Below, piece after piece: positions 45,561 to 57,084 of a DNA stretch of 64,000 bases. The notes beneath the pieces were generated by a model that did no database searches, was not told the DNA's origin, and worked only from the letters and a program-made list of their open reading frames with translations. Origin of the DNA: Rapana venosa (taxonomy: Eukaryota; Mollusca; Gastropoda; Neogastropoda; Muricidae); assembly GCA_028751875.1 (NCBI GenBank), contig CM054155.1:6140305-6204304 (forward strand), read 5' to 3'. Position 1 is the first letter of the stretch, and the number at the start of each line of letters is the position of its first letter. The position numbers and the translations under genes are program-made.

Positions 45561-45977
45561 ATTTATACCACTTTAAGTCATGGCAGATTTTCTCTGCGTG
45601 AAATTCGGGCTGCTATTCCCGGGGAAGAGCACGTCGCCACAAGAGCAGTGCCACCCATTTTTTTGTTTGTTTTATATCTTTCTCCTGTCTGTAACTGTAT
45701 TTGTTTTCCTACCAGAGTAGCTTTTTTTCTACAGAATTTTGCCAGGGACAACTCTCTTATTGCCGTGGCTTCTTTTACGTGCGCTAAATAATTATGTGTA
45801 ATACACGGGACCTCGGTTTGTCGTCTCATCCGAAGGACTAACACACAGACCACCACTCTTGGTGGAAAGGATAGGGGGGGGGGGGAAGTTTCGGGTCCAA
45901 ACGGGATTCGAACCACCACACAATTCCGACTCGGACTTTTCGCTTTCTAGGCAGGTGCATTACCTCTCACAGATCCA
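45561..45977 (-). mobile_element. SINE-C, full length
   Basis: On the minus strand the B box is canonical ('ggttcgaatcccg'), better kept than in the intron 1 copy. The A-box side is shortened ('ggatctgtgagaggtaatg'). The terminus abuts the ATCT run. Confidence 0.88.
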
Positions 45978-46860
45978 CCAGTTGCTGTCAGGCCAGGTCA
46001 GGTTGATGGGAAGAGAGTGGCGTTAAACAAGGAAACCCCTGATAGCATTTGATGGGTTTTGTCACACCAGCTGAGGGTTGTGTGTGTGTGTGTTTTATTT
46101 TTTGTGACTTGTGCTGCATGGCAAAAGTAACGTTTCGCTAGTTCACGCGTTACACCATGTTGTTATACATCACCAGAAAGAGTGGGTTAATGACATTACA
46201 AAAGTACGTCATTATTTTTTGTTTAGCAATCATTAAAACGTTCTAATCACGAAAACAAGGCAACCAAAACAAAACAAAACAAAAACAAAAAAGACAAAAG
46301 AGCTGTTCATTTTTGGGGGTAATAATTATAATAACGATGAATAAGAGCAAAAGGACATGAATTGTCAATCTTGCATGAAATAGATAAACAGGTATCTATC
46401 ATATCTCTAAAAAGGAAAGCAAAATCGCTTTTTTTTAAGTACATAAGAAAATTGCTCGATATACATACACAGTTGATTGTTTTTGGCTTCAGGTAGCATG
46501 GCAATTGTATTTTGTTTGGGGGGGTTGGGGTTTATTTGTTTGTTTTTATTTGATCATTATTATTTGCTAAAAATCTGGTTACTGCTTCATCTCCTGCGAT
46601 AGTCCTGTCCTGCTGTTCCCATGCCGCTCATTCCAATCTCTCCACCCCAGCCATACCCAGATTCGTTATGTTGTATCCTCAGGGTCGGAAGTCCACAGGG
46701 AGCCCATCAATGTTAGTTCTCCGTGCGGCCACAAGCCAGAGAGGCTCTGCCCTGCTGCTGGGTCACTTAGGTGGTGTGACATGACTGTGGGTGTGAAACT
46801 CTTCAACAAACAGAATAAACAACTGAAGAACCAGATGAGCTCATACGTACATGTCATTAT
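45978..46860. other. non-coding, no feature recognised
   Basis: AT-rich sequence with a short GT run (46078-46092). No exon is supported. Confidence 0.35.
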
Positions 46861-46863
46861 GTA

Positions 46864-47040
46864 AGCACAGCGTTAAACAAAACATAATGTTCACGCCATT
46901 AAACAAAAGATAACATTCCGTAATTACAATCTTAAACAGAACCCGATATTGCGTAATTACACCATTAAACAAAACCCGATATTGCGTAATTACATTAAAC
47001 AAAACCCGACATTCTGTAATTACAACATTACAACATTAAA
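46864..47040. repeat. About 33-bp tandem repeat, five units
   Basis: Units contain 'cattaaacaaaacccgatat' and 'tgcgtaattac'. Confidence 0.85.
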
Positions 47041-47267
47041 CTCTGTTTTCTAATGTTTAGTGCTTTGTGGACACAAGTGGCAGCTTTCACCACAATTGTT
47101 CTATTTCAGTAGACATTGATAATGAACAGTTAAACGTACATGGATGTCTGCAATATTTACTTGGAATCAGCTCTGCTCCAAGTTCACTGTACTTTGGGCA
47201 CTGAAGCAAAAAGTGTACTTCAGTTTCTAGTAAAAGAGAGAGGGAGGGAGGGAGAGACTTTAAAAAA

Positions 47268-47504
47268 AAAAATTATATCGAGGATAATGGGATAAGCACT
47301 TATGTGCTTTTTTTACATCCAGTCCCCGTGTGTATGCGGTTTTGTAAATTTTGTCATCTGTTCCCACCGGCACATAATGGCCTACTCTTACGAAAAGCGG
47401 AACAGGATTTAACGTGTGCGCAAGATGTTCTGCGTACCTTCGCACACGGGGCCTCGATTTTTAGTCTCATCCGAAGGACTTTTGGGGAGAGTGGAGTCGG
47501 AGTG
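47268..47504 (-). mobile_element. SINE-A, head-truncated
   Basis: 'tatatcgaggataatgggat' to 'ctcatccgaaggacttttgg', followed by GA-rich sequence where the LINE-A 3' end begins. Confidence 0.88.
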
Positions 47505-47770
47505 GGGAGAGAGAGAGAGAACTCAAGAACTCAAAGATTTTAATGTACTTTAGCCTTTGGCTACAATACATCGACATGTTAGGACAAAATGTGTATAACA
47601 TGAAATGGCAATTTTCGATCTTCGCAGTCATAAAAGTATTAATCTGCACTTTGCAGCATGCAGATTAAACACCTCAACGTAACTAATACCTTTTCAAAAC
47701 ATCAAATCAAATGAGCAAATGCATTAATATAAAGAGAAAAAATACTACTTTCATCTTCTTTAGAGGATTT

Positions 47771-50700
47771 TTAAAGAATCGCACTTTGCCTCCTATTTAC
47801 TGCATGGAAGACAAATCTGGACAAATTATATCTGTGATTTCTATTTGTTGCTCTCAAAAGCACATGTACAGGAACATTTACTGATTCTTTTAGAAATTTT
47901 TCCCTCAAGTCTTTATAGATACAACAGTCAAAAATAAAATGGTACTCGTTTTCAGTTTTGTCTTTGCAAAATGGACAGTTTCTATCCTGTGCTGCCTCAC
48001 TGTATCGATTTACATTATTCTTAAGCGGGAGTACATTCAATCTCAACTGGGTGATGGCAACACGGAAACAATATGTCTCCATATCACATACATATTTTTC
48101 TTTTTCAAAAACTTATTTAAATGTTAGATATAAATCATACCTCTTAGGGTCTCTAATGGTTCCATCCCACTCCTGTACAAACAAATCAATTAGCCTCTGT
48201 TTAAATGCACACAAAAACATTTTTACTTCCCCAACACCATGTTGCATCCACACAATATTAAATCCAGTCTCACACAAAATTTCTCTAACTCTTGTAGCCC
48301 AACAATCTTTTCCAGATCTATCTAATTCAAATAGCATGGTGTAAGCTTTATGGGGTAGTCTATTGCTATCCATCTGTAGCAGTTTTAGCCAGTATCTCAA
48401 GCAATTAACACAAGAATGAATGTATAAGGGCTATCTTCCGAGCTCTCCGTAAACCATCTTATTTGGTGCTCTTGCAGGGACTCCTAGAAAACGTTTACAT
48501 GCCATTAAATGAACTTTTTCTATGTGCTCTAGTCTCTGGAATCCCCATATTTCTGATGAATATAATAATATCGATCGAATTTTAGTGTCAAAAATTTTGA
48601 AGAATACATTTGTGGTCATCTCTTTATACTTTTGAAACACCTTATTTAATTGAAGAACTGCTTTCTTTCCCTTTGCTGCTAAATGTGTAGTACCCCTTTT
48701 AAACCCCAAATAACAGTAATTATTAACCACCTCTAATTTCTTAGAATTGTAGAACCATTTTTCATGTATACCTAAGTACCCTCCTTTTCTAAATACTATC
48801 ACTTTTGTCTTTTCAGAGTTAACACTTAGCTTCATGTTTTGGCAACATTCGTACAACACATTAAGTTGAGTTTGAAGGCCTGTAGGGGTAGTTGAAAGTA
48901 ATGCAACATCATCAGCAAACAGCAATATGAACAGCTCCATATAAACTGGTAATAACAGTGCTCCATGTTTGCCTTTTTCTTTAATGTTGTGTGCTATCTG
49001 ATCAATAAAAATGGAAAATAATGTTGGACTCATAACACATCCTCGCCGTACACCAATAGGACATTCAAACATATCTGAAAGTTCATGATTTATGCATATG
49101 CACGACAATAATGATTGATACATATCTTTTAAACAAGCAAAGAATTTTCCTTTTACACCTTGAGCATCTATACATTCTAAAAGTTTGTTATGTCGAACAG
49201 AGTCGAAGGCTTTTCTAAAATCCACAAATGCAACATATAATTTTCTGCCCTTTTTACTCAAATATTTCTGAACTGTGGCATACAATGTAAAAATATGATC
49301 GACAGTAGAGTGGTTTTTGCGAAATCCTGCTTGAGAATCTGAAAGTAAATCATTACCTTCTAGCCAGGTGTACAGTCTTTTGTTTAGAATAGTTGTGTAA
49401 CACTTTGAAATAATGCTAAGTAGGGATATTCCTCTGTAGTTATTAGCCACTTCAGGATTCCCTTTTTTATATATTGGGATGATAATAGCTTTTGACCATT
49501 CCTGCGGAAAGATACCTCGGTCAAAAATAGTATTGAATAGTTTTGTCAAAAATAAATATACTTCTTCCCCACCAACCTGTAGCATTTCTGCAGAAATATT
49601 ATCGATCCCACATGCTTTACCTTTCTTGAGTTTCCTAATGGTATGAGCGACTTCTTCTTCTGATATGGGTTTGTTTAACACATGATTGTTTCCTTCAGAT
49701 AAGTCAGCTTCAATAGCCCTCTGCTCTATTTCTCCATTACTATTTTGAAATAGTTTTTTAAAATGGTTAAACCACTCTTCTATATTGATATTGTTATCAA
49801 TTCTCTTTTTTCCTCTACAACCCATACTTCTTAGTTGGTTCCAAAACTGAAAAGAGTTATCCATTTCTCTCACCAGAGTTTCAGTTTTTTGTTTTCTGAA
49901 TCTCTGTCTTTTATCTCTCAGTAAATGTTTATACCTTTTTCTTGCTTCTATATATACTAGTCTATCCTCATCTGCTCTAGACTTTCTAAAACAGTTTAGC
50001 TTTTTCCTACTTTCCTTTTTTGCCATTTTACATTCATTGTCAAACCATTCAGATTTTTTCTTCCTGTTTGTATGAAATGACTTTAACATGCACTGACTAG
50101 AATTTTTCAGACACGTTACAAAAATATCTAAGGCTTGGTCTACATCTCTATCCAGAGTACCTGTGGCCAGAATCAGTTTGTCCTTGATATCTTTACTTTG
50201 CAACATCGTAACATAATCACTCTTATTTTCTTCATTCCATACAATTTTCTCATAAACCAGACTTTTATCTTCAGCTACCTTCCATTTCTTTCTTATCTGT
50301 TGAACTTTTCTTAATCTGTAATTCCAAAACAACTGGTAGATGGTCTGATTCAGTTAAGCTTTCAACAGTAAGGGACACAACATTAACAGATGAAACAAAA
50401 TCATATGATGCAATAAAATAGTCCACTGTACTTGTTCCAGAAGCTGAAATATATGTACAACTGTCATCAAAGTTTTGTTCACTGAGCCCATTCAAAATAA
50501 TGCAATCAAACATATTACATAGTTCTAATAACTGCTCACCAAAAAGATTGACCCCACCGTCTTGAGATTTCCGCGGGAAGTTGTTGTCATCTGAAACAGT
50601 TGTATCTGTAAAATCAGTATCACCACCATATAACTGTAATTTGTTGATGCAGTTCTTGCATTTAAGTCACCATTTAATAGAATATAAAAGTCATCCCTCT

Positions 50701-51193
50701 TTTCATATAGATCTACTAGGCATTATTCTAACATTTCTATACCATGCACACCCTCATGATTTTTCCAGAAAGGGGATTCATTTGGTGGAATATAGGAACA
50801 AACAAGCATAATTTCCTTGCTTGTATTAAAGAGTTCTTTATCTATATTGACAATTATAGTATTTTCAACTTCTAAGAAAATTTGTTCCACAAAGCTAGCA
50901 AAACATTTCTTAATTAAGACAATGACACCCCCTGAATAACGTCCTTTCTGGGATAGTTTTTTTGCCTTTGAGGTATAGATAATATAATCTTTGAAAATAG
51001 GAGAATCAAAGTTGTTTGCAAGAAAAGTTTCTGTCAAGCATACAAAATCATAAGAAAGAAGGAAATTTACAAAGTGGTCATTTTCTAGCTTCGGTAAGAG
51101 GCCCTTTACATTGTAGTTTAGAAATTTGACTTGATAACTATTTACACTATTTTTAAAACCAGCTGATTGAGTTGCTGAACTGTTTGCTTGCAT
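47771..51193 (-). pseudogene. LINE-A ORF2 (endonuclease-reverse transcriptase), broken
   Basis: It starts at MQANSSATQSAG, 78 bp after the last ORF1 stop and in the same frame. The endonuclease is visible as FLNYNVKGLLPKLE, FVCLTETFL, GRYSGGVIVLIKK, NGDLNAR and ESDHLPVVLEL, with an in-frame TAA at 50725-50723 and a frame shift near 50650 that is reversed near 50300. The reverse transcriptase (50332-48434) has IIIPIYKKGNPEVANNYRGI, AGFRKNHSTVDHIF, FVDFRKAFDSV, IGVRRGCVMSPTLF and FADDVALL (48919-48908, catalytic Asp pair present). TAG at 48433-48431 and TAA at 48115-48113 interrupt the C-terminal part. That part ends with a CPFC...HFIFDC zinc knuckle and TAA at 47773-47771. Confidence 0.85.
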
Positions 51194-51271
51194 TACAGTT
51201 GTGTCCTGTTCAACATCATGCACTTGTTTTCTTATGCACCGCTCCTTAGGTATTGTGGCCTGGCTGAGTCC

Positions 51272-53311
51272 CTATTTGCTAGTGCATGGAATCCCATTTG
51301 CTTCCTGCTCAGACTGAGACATATGGGACTGCCTGTCTAAATCATTTGCCTGTTCATGTGGTCGTACTTTTCTGAAGGAGTCAACAATGCTGTTTTGACT
51401 ACTGGATCTTGTAGGGGTTTTAGCTCCTCTACGACTAGTTAATCCAGTACTAGAGATAGAACGTCTTTGACGTAATGTTCGCACAGAGGACCTTGTCTTT
51501 TTGTCTTTTGTGCCTGTTTTACCACTCCCATTAACTTCACAGTGACTGCTCTGTTCTGGGGGTTGGTCGGTAGTCATGTCAGGTCCTATCAGATTGTCTG
51601 AGTCAATATTGTTTGTCTTTTTTTGATTGTCACATGCCATGTCCTTACTCTGTTGTTCTGTACTTTGTTGAAGTTCACTACTGTCAACCGTTTCCTGCTC
51701 TTTGTCGTTATTCCTAAGAGTCTCAGTATGAGCCTCAACATGAGCATCAGTAATCCCTTCCTCTCTTCTGACATCTGCAACACTATCATTATCTCTCACT
51801 GAAACGTCATCCACCATAACACTGTCATCATTGTCACTGTCTTTTCTGTCAATCAGATGTTTGCCCAAAGTTCTATGTACAAGATCTTCACTGCATTGTG
51901 TTTCTAGCTCAGAGTGCCTGTCATCCTTGTCCATCAGGTTGAGTCTGTCATTGTCATGGTGGTCAAAGTCACTGTGATCATCAGCATCAGCAGGGCTGAC
52001 AGTCTGTCTGACAGGTTCTCTCCTGTTGTTCCTGCAGCTGGGTTCCTACCTTCTGGACATCTGAGCAGGACGTCTTGAGGCACTGGATTCTCTCTGGTTG
52101 TTTGTCAACATGACCACCCTTCTGTGGTCTGACATGCTGTAAGGTTGTGAGAGCCTTCCATATCGTGTTGCTTCACTATAAGACTGGGTACCAGGAACCA
52201 CTGGTATGGGGGATGTTCTCCTTGACTCTGGATATTGAATAGACTCCCAGTCTCTTGGTCTGTCATCCCTTCTTTTGTTCCATCTGCCATGTGCCTCTCT
52301 GTCATCTGAGTAGCTTTTTGTATTGTTCTTCCTCACTTCTGATTCTCTGGGCATGAGCTGGTGGTGATGCTGTGACGAACTGAACTTGTAACGTCTGTCT
52401 TCAGACCAGTTCATGTTGTCTTCAGGGACCTCGCTGACTTCAAACCTGCTTGGTTGGTGGCCATTCTGGTTTCCGTAGACCCTTCCTGCCATAGGTCTAT
52501 TGACATGCAGACTTTCTGTCTTCCAGGGCTGTCTATTTCTCTGACCTGGCTGTGGTTGTGGCCAGTCCTCCACATGTCCTTTATCCTTTTGGGTGTAGTG
52601 TCATTCAGTGCTACACCTGGATGAAGCAGCTGGTTGTCTGTCCCTGATTTGCAGCTTTCCATTTCGGATGTAGGCTATTTTCCCCTGCCCTCTGTGGAAA
52701 TCAACCATGTCCCTTTGTCGAGTGGTGAGGTCAGAGGCCACCTGTATACCACATCTCCTCAGGCTGTCCCTCAAATCTCCATCACCCAGCACTGCCATCT
52801 TGTCCATCCACCGATAGAACTGGACAAGGATGGGTCGAGGGTCACTTGAACGTGGTCTCTGCCTCCCTATCCGGAAAGCTCTGACAATGTCTCCTTCACT
52901 CCAGCCAGAGCACTGGCCATGGTCATTCAGCAGGTCAACAACCATTTGAGTGGTGGCATATTCATACTCCCACTGCTGTTCCTCCACATTCATGATCTTG
53001 ACACTGCAAGCTTTCAGGTTCTGCTCTGTGGCTTCAAGTCTTCTCTCTACTTGATCCAGTCTGTCCATGATACTCTCTTTGTCTTCTTTCATTTCTTTTA
53101 GTTCATCACTGTTATGGGTCACCATTTCTTCCAGATGAGAAATCTTTGAGAAGAAACGTGAGAAACTGTCCTCAAGGGAGCAGAATCTCTCATCCATGTT
53201 TGTTTTAATTGCTGCAGAGTGAAGGGCAAAGCCCTGCTGCATCTGTGCCAGGCGCCAGTCAATCATCTGCAGTAAACTGGCTGGATGGGGTGCGTAACTA
53301 TTCTCAGACAT
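51272..53311 (-). pseudogene. LINE-A ORF1 (coiled-coil/RRM-type), two internal stops
   Basis: The start is taken at the Met of MSENSYAPHPASLL (53311). The first 236 residues hold a coiled coil (MVTHNSDELKEMKEDKES region) and then the L1 ORF1p-like signature: DIVRAFRIGRQRPRSSDPRP, ILVQFYRWMDKMAVL and VASDLTTRQRDMVDF. A TGA at 52603-52601 follows. The same frame continues with an Arg/Ser/Gln-rich segment to TAG at 52048-52046, then an acidic Ser/Asp-rich segment with an RS-rich end to TAG at 51274-51272. No indel is needed over 2.0 kb. If the two inner stops are mutations, ORF1 would be about 679 residues, unusually long. Alternatively ORF1 ends at the TGA and the rest is the start of ORF2 or an extra ORF. 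The nucleic-acid binding role is inferred from the family. Confidence 0.75.
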
Positions 53312-53380
53312 TTTCCAGGCGCCTGTGGTACACTTTGTTGCCAACAGTTTACAATTAGGCACTCATTCTAGTTTCAACAG

Positions 53381-53824
53381 ACTTGATGCAAATGTGAGCT
53401 AGTATAAAAGAACTTTTGATAATCTTTTCAGATGCCTGTGTATTTTCCTTCTCAACAGAGTTCACACTTCAAACTAGAATATAACCTTCACCTACCCCAA
53501 CACTTTGCGAGTTTCCTCCAGTTGGGCACGTGCAAAGTGAGTTTTGATGTTGAGGGCAATATCTGGAATGCACTGGACTTGAATTGTTGTCCCAATGAAA
53601 ACAAACTTGAAGGTCTTTCTTTTCTTATATGATTAGAAAAATACTAATTTTGACTAATCGACTAACCTTTGTGATAAACTGTTCACATGTTCAGCTGGAT
53701 ACACACCTTATGTACAAGTCTGCAAAGTATCGCATGGGCTACTGGGCTCAAACTGGTATAATTCAGCAAAAAAGTGCAGAGCAATTTCACACCTCCAACT
53801 CACTCAGGCTCTCAGGTCCAAGCC

Positions 53825-53857
<33 letters not shown>

Positions 53858-53886
53858 TAATGTATTGCTATGTACGTAGGGTATTG

Positions 53887-53919
<33 letters not shown>

Positions 53920-54346
53920 TCCATGAATGCATATGTTATTTCTTTTCTTGTTTGATTTGTATGGTGTATCATTAATTAGGTTTTTTATTCTATGTCTGCA
54001 TAATTATATATTATCTTTTTCTCTCTCTTTTTTTCTTTAGATAGATGGCTTGATGGGGAAAAAAAAGCAAATGCACTGCTTATTCAATGTACCATCTGAA
54101 AATAAAAGTTTGACTTTGACTTTGACTTTGACACAAGCGCGCGCAACAGTCGTTACGGCATTCTTATCATGGCACAGATGTCCTTTCCCTGCCTACTTCA
54201 CTGTACCCACATCAGGTTTATCTCTGAGAAAGGCCTCACTTGCATGGCTAACAATACTAGCACTGAACTCTTACGTTAAAGACTTTGTCTACGTTGTTAA
54301 GACCAATACATTCTTTTGTTTCTGTCTTTCTTTTTTTAAAGGTATT
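53381..54346. other. non-coding, with GA and CA microsatellites
   Basis: It may contain the LINE-A 5' UTR. (GA)n lies at 53826-53857, (CA)n at 53889-53919 and a TTTGAC triplication at about 54109-54131. No exon is supported. Confidence 0.45.
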
Positions 54347-55023
54347 TTGCTCCTCAGAAGCTCCGAGGTTTACAATTATTGGTGAGATTTTGAGAATGCA
54401 GATCGTTTTTGCCCATCATGGAGGTAGCCGTATTTTGACTTCGGAGATGCATGCTGGGTATGTTTGTGTGTTCGTATCCCATCGAACGCTGACATGAACT
54501 ACAGGATCTTTAACATGCATATTTGATTTTTTTTTCCCGTTCGTATACACACGATGGGGTACGGGGGACGGGATAGGTCAGTGGTCAGAGAACTCGCTTT
54601 CCCCCAACCAATGTTAAGCAGCATCGAGCGTGGTTACCCCTTGGATGGGTGACCGTTTGCGTGGCTTTGCTTCAACACAGTTCCCTAGTTCACCCAGCTG
54701 TAAATGGGTACCTGCCCTCTTTAGGGTCAGGGAAGGTAAAGCAGCGAGGGAGAGAAGATGGGCGCCGTCCTCAATATGCTGGCCCCTGGAGAAGTGAGGT
54801 CTCTGACGCTTCACTCCCCTATGACCACATAGGTTATGGGACACCTTTACCTTTTACTTTTACACACGAAGGGAATTAAGGCACGGGCAGGTCTGCACTA
54901 GAAGTTGATCTGTAAAAATCCCTCACACTTACTTTACCATAGGCCGCCGATATTCGAACCCAAGACCTCATGCATCAGAGGGATTGAAGTGAACAGCTTT
55001 AACAACTCGGCTATGACATCCGT
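54347..55023 (-). mobile_element. SINE-D split by a SINE-5S insertion
   Basis: On the minus strand the head (55023 downward) has A box 'atagccgagttgttaaagc' and B box 'gggttcgaatatc'. The body continues to 54874 and resumes at about 54545 ('cgttcgatgggatacgaaca', 'ggctacctccatgatggg'). It ends at 'gcttctgaggagc'. Without the 302-bp insertion and the duplicated target it is about 360 bp. Confidence 0.82.
54559..54860 (+). mobile_element. SINE-5S copy A: tRNA-like head fused to 5S rRNA segment
   Basis: The head 'gacgggataggtcagtggtc' contains a Pol III A box (54574-54584). Downstream, 54613-54655 reads 'gttaagcagcatcgagcg', 'tggtta' and 'ttggatgggtgaccg', which corresponds to the internal promoter half of 5S rRNA (its A box, intermediate element and C box). 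The remainder is a unique body ('agctgtaaatgggtacctgc', 'ggaggtctctgacgc'-like) with a TTTTAC-type end. Near-perfect 13-bp target duplications ('tacacacgatggg' and 'tacacacgaaggg') lie at 54546-54558 and 54861-54873. 5S identity is recognised by eye; no alignment was run. Confidence 0.85.
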
Positions 55024-55231
55024 GGAAATGACTGAACCTTATGAAGACCATTCCGGTATTCATGTTACCGTCTTCTGCTGTGCCTCTCTGTGTGTAAGCA
55101 TTGTTAAGATTATTATTTCTTTTCCGTTAATGATTTTCTGTTAATGTCAAATTTTTTGAATAAATTGTTTTGAGAAAAGTGATATTCGGCACGACTAAAT
55201 CATCCTTTATTCCATCACTCATAAAATCAAG
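55024..55231. other. Spacer between inverted SINE-5S copies
   Basis: Unique-looking AT-rich sequence. The two flanking SINE-5S copies face opposite ways. Confidence 0.4.
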
Positions 55232-55525
55232 TTAAAGGAAATGGTGTCCCATAACCTATGTGGTCGTAGGGGAGTGAGACCTCAGAGACCTCAGCGTCTC
55301 CAGAGGCCAGCATATTGAGGGCGGCACCCATCTCCTCTCCCTCGCTGCTTTGCCTTCCCCGACCCTAAAGAGGGCAGGTACCCATTTACAGCTGGGTGAA
55401 CTGGGGGACTATATCGAAGCCAAGGCGCGCAAACGGTCACTCATCCAAGTTATAACCACGCTCGATGCTGCTTAACCTTAGCTGGGGAAAAGCGAGTGCT
55501 CTGACCACTGAGCTATCCCGTCCCC
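55232..55525 (-). mobile_element. SINE-5S copy B
   Basis: On the minus strand the head is 'gggatagctcagtggtcaga', a textbook A box (55515-55505 is the core). The 5S segment lies at 55475-55434 and includes the C-box 'ttggatgagtgaccg'. The tail is 'cataggttatgggacacc'. It lies 371 bp from copy A in opposite orientation. Confidence 0.88.
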
Positions 55526-55654
55526 AAAAGTTACAACTCCCATAATATATACAATGGTAACTACATTGTGTGATAAACCCTTCTGAATATTTAAGGTAAT
55601 TAATGTTAGCACCTTTTTCTGGCTAACCATGCATTATGCATTGGTACATTCAAT

Positions 55655-56050
55655 ATCTGTATTTGTATACCACTTTAAGTCACGGCAGATTTCTCTGGGT
55701 GAAATGCGGGCTGCTCTTCCCGGTAAGAACGCATCGCCATATGAACAGCGCCACCCGTTGTTTTCTTTTCCTGTCTTTAACTGTACTTGTTTCCTTATCA
55801 GAGTGGCTTTCTTCCTTCATAATGTCCCAGGGACAGCTCTCATGTTACCATGGGTTCATGACCTGCGCTAAATGCCTGTAGCACACAGGACCTCGGCTTA
55901 TCGTCTCATCAGAAAGGCTAGCACACAGACCACAACTCAGGGTCTAGTGGATGGGATAAAAGTTTTGGACACAAATGAGAATCGAACTCGGACCTGGCCG
56001 GATCGAACCCAGAATTTTGGCTTTCTAGGCAGGTGCGTAGACCACCGTCA
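55655..56050 (-). mobile_element. SINE-C copy
   Basis: 'ccactttaagtcacggcaga', 'gaaatgcgggctgctcttcc', 'ctcatcagaaaggctagcac' and 'gctttctaggcaggtgcgta' are in order. The A-box side is partly lost (a short deletion at about 56038). Confidence 0.85.
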
Positions 56051-56330
56051 TATCACGTTTGAAGTGAGTGTTATTTTCCTTGGAATGTTTTCAAACAGTT
56101 TATCACACTTAACTTAGCACATGTAGTGCAGATTGGATGTAGCCTAACTGTGTGTGTTTTCTCCACACATTCATATACTATGATAAGCAAAAATCCCTTA
56201 ATGAAGCAATTAATGTACAATGATAGCATAATGAAGTTGCCTCTCCATTTAGAAAGGAAAAACAGAACATTAATTATAGTTGTGTGTTTTTTTTTATCAC
56301 ACTGCTTACCAAGTACATGACTCCGTATTA
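56051..56330. other. non-coding, no feature recognised
   Basis: AT-rich spacer between SINE-C and SINE-A copies. Confidence 0.35.
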
Positions 56331-56336
56331 AAAGCA

Positions 56337-56545
56337 AAGTCTTTGGGATGAGAGGGTAAACCGAGGTCTCGTGTGCAAACGTACGCAGAACATTTTGTGC
56401 ACACCTTAAAATCCAGAAGAGTAGGCCAGTGTGTGCCAGTGGAAATGGATGACAAAGTTACCAAAACCGCATGCACACGAGGACTGTATGTAAAATAAAA
56501 TGTACACGAGTGCTTATTCCATTATCCTCGAAATAAAAGATTTTT
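56337..56545 (+). mobile_element. SINE-A, 5'-truncated
   Basis: 'gtctttgggatgagagggta', 'gtctcgtgtgcaaacgtacg' and 'gcttattccattatcctcga' are in order, with an AAATAAAAG end. Confidence 0.85.
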
Positions 56546-56630
56546 TTCTGAGAAAAGCAGTAGGTTTCTGAAGGTTATCGTAGCTAAGATGGAGATCGCA
56601 GAAACAGATGGTTTTGATGAGTTGGAAGGT

Positions 56631-56850
56631 AGCACCAAGACTGTCCTACAGGGAACAGTACAAGGAGGGAGACGAAGAGGCAGACAGAGAAAAACGATGG
56701 GAAGACAACATCAGAGAGTGGACTGGCCTTGAATGAGACGACTTTGTACGGAAAGCTGAAAACCGCGAAGAGAGGAGGAAGCTGGCTGCAAAATCTTCAG
56801 TGGTGCCCATAAAGTCACCTAGACTATGGGATAGATTGGGTGAGGTGAGG
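56631..56850 (+). mobile_element. LINE-B 3' fragment, plus strand
   Basis: Encodes KTVLQGTVQGGRRRGRQRK, then DNIREWTGLE and a stop (TGA), then KAENREERRKLAAKSS. It lies head-to-head with the inverted copy at 57.1-57.3 kb. Confidence 0.8.
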
Positions 56851-57084
56851 ATCGCTAACGCAGACTAGAAGTATTGTTCAAAGAAACGAAGAAGCGTGGC
56901 TACCCAGGGTTGAGAGAAGTAGGCTAGATCTCTCAGAAGAGAAAAGAACAGTGCAGAAAAAGTGCTGAAGGAACTCAAGAGTTTGGTGGAAGATTCATAA
57001 TCTGCGCGCACCATCTGGTGAAACAGATTCACTTATATCAATACTCAGTATCCAAGAGATTATAATAAAAGAACCATCGATGCT

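Larger units (their letters stand above)
47521..53380 (-). mobile_element. LINE-A: near full-length non-LTR retrotransposon
   Basis: A minus-strand element with an L1-type coiled-coil ORF1, an AP-endonuclease, a reverse transcriptase and a C-terminal zinc-knuckle. The whole coding span (53311 to 47771) uses one reading frame apart from a shift out and back within the endonuclease. The 3' end is placed near 47521, where the minus strand reads two copies of TTGAGTTC before a GA/CT run. That 8-bp tail style would fit CR1-like elements, but the clade is not assigned. The 5' end is unknown. In-frame stops make this copy inactive. Confidence 0.85.

Noticed and set aside
54613..54655. A 5S rRNA gene or pseudogene
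   Set aside because: Only about 43 bases of 5S-like sequence are present, always in the same position within a larger repeated element with a tRNA-like head, so it is part of a SINE.
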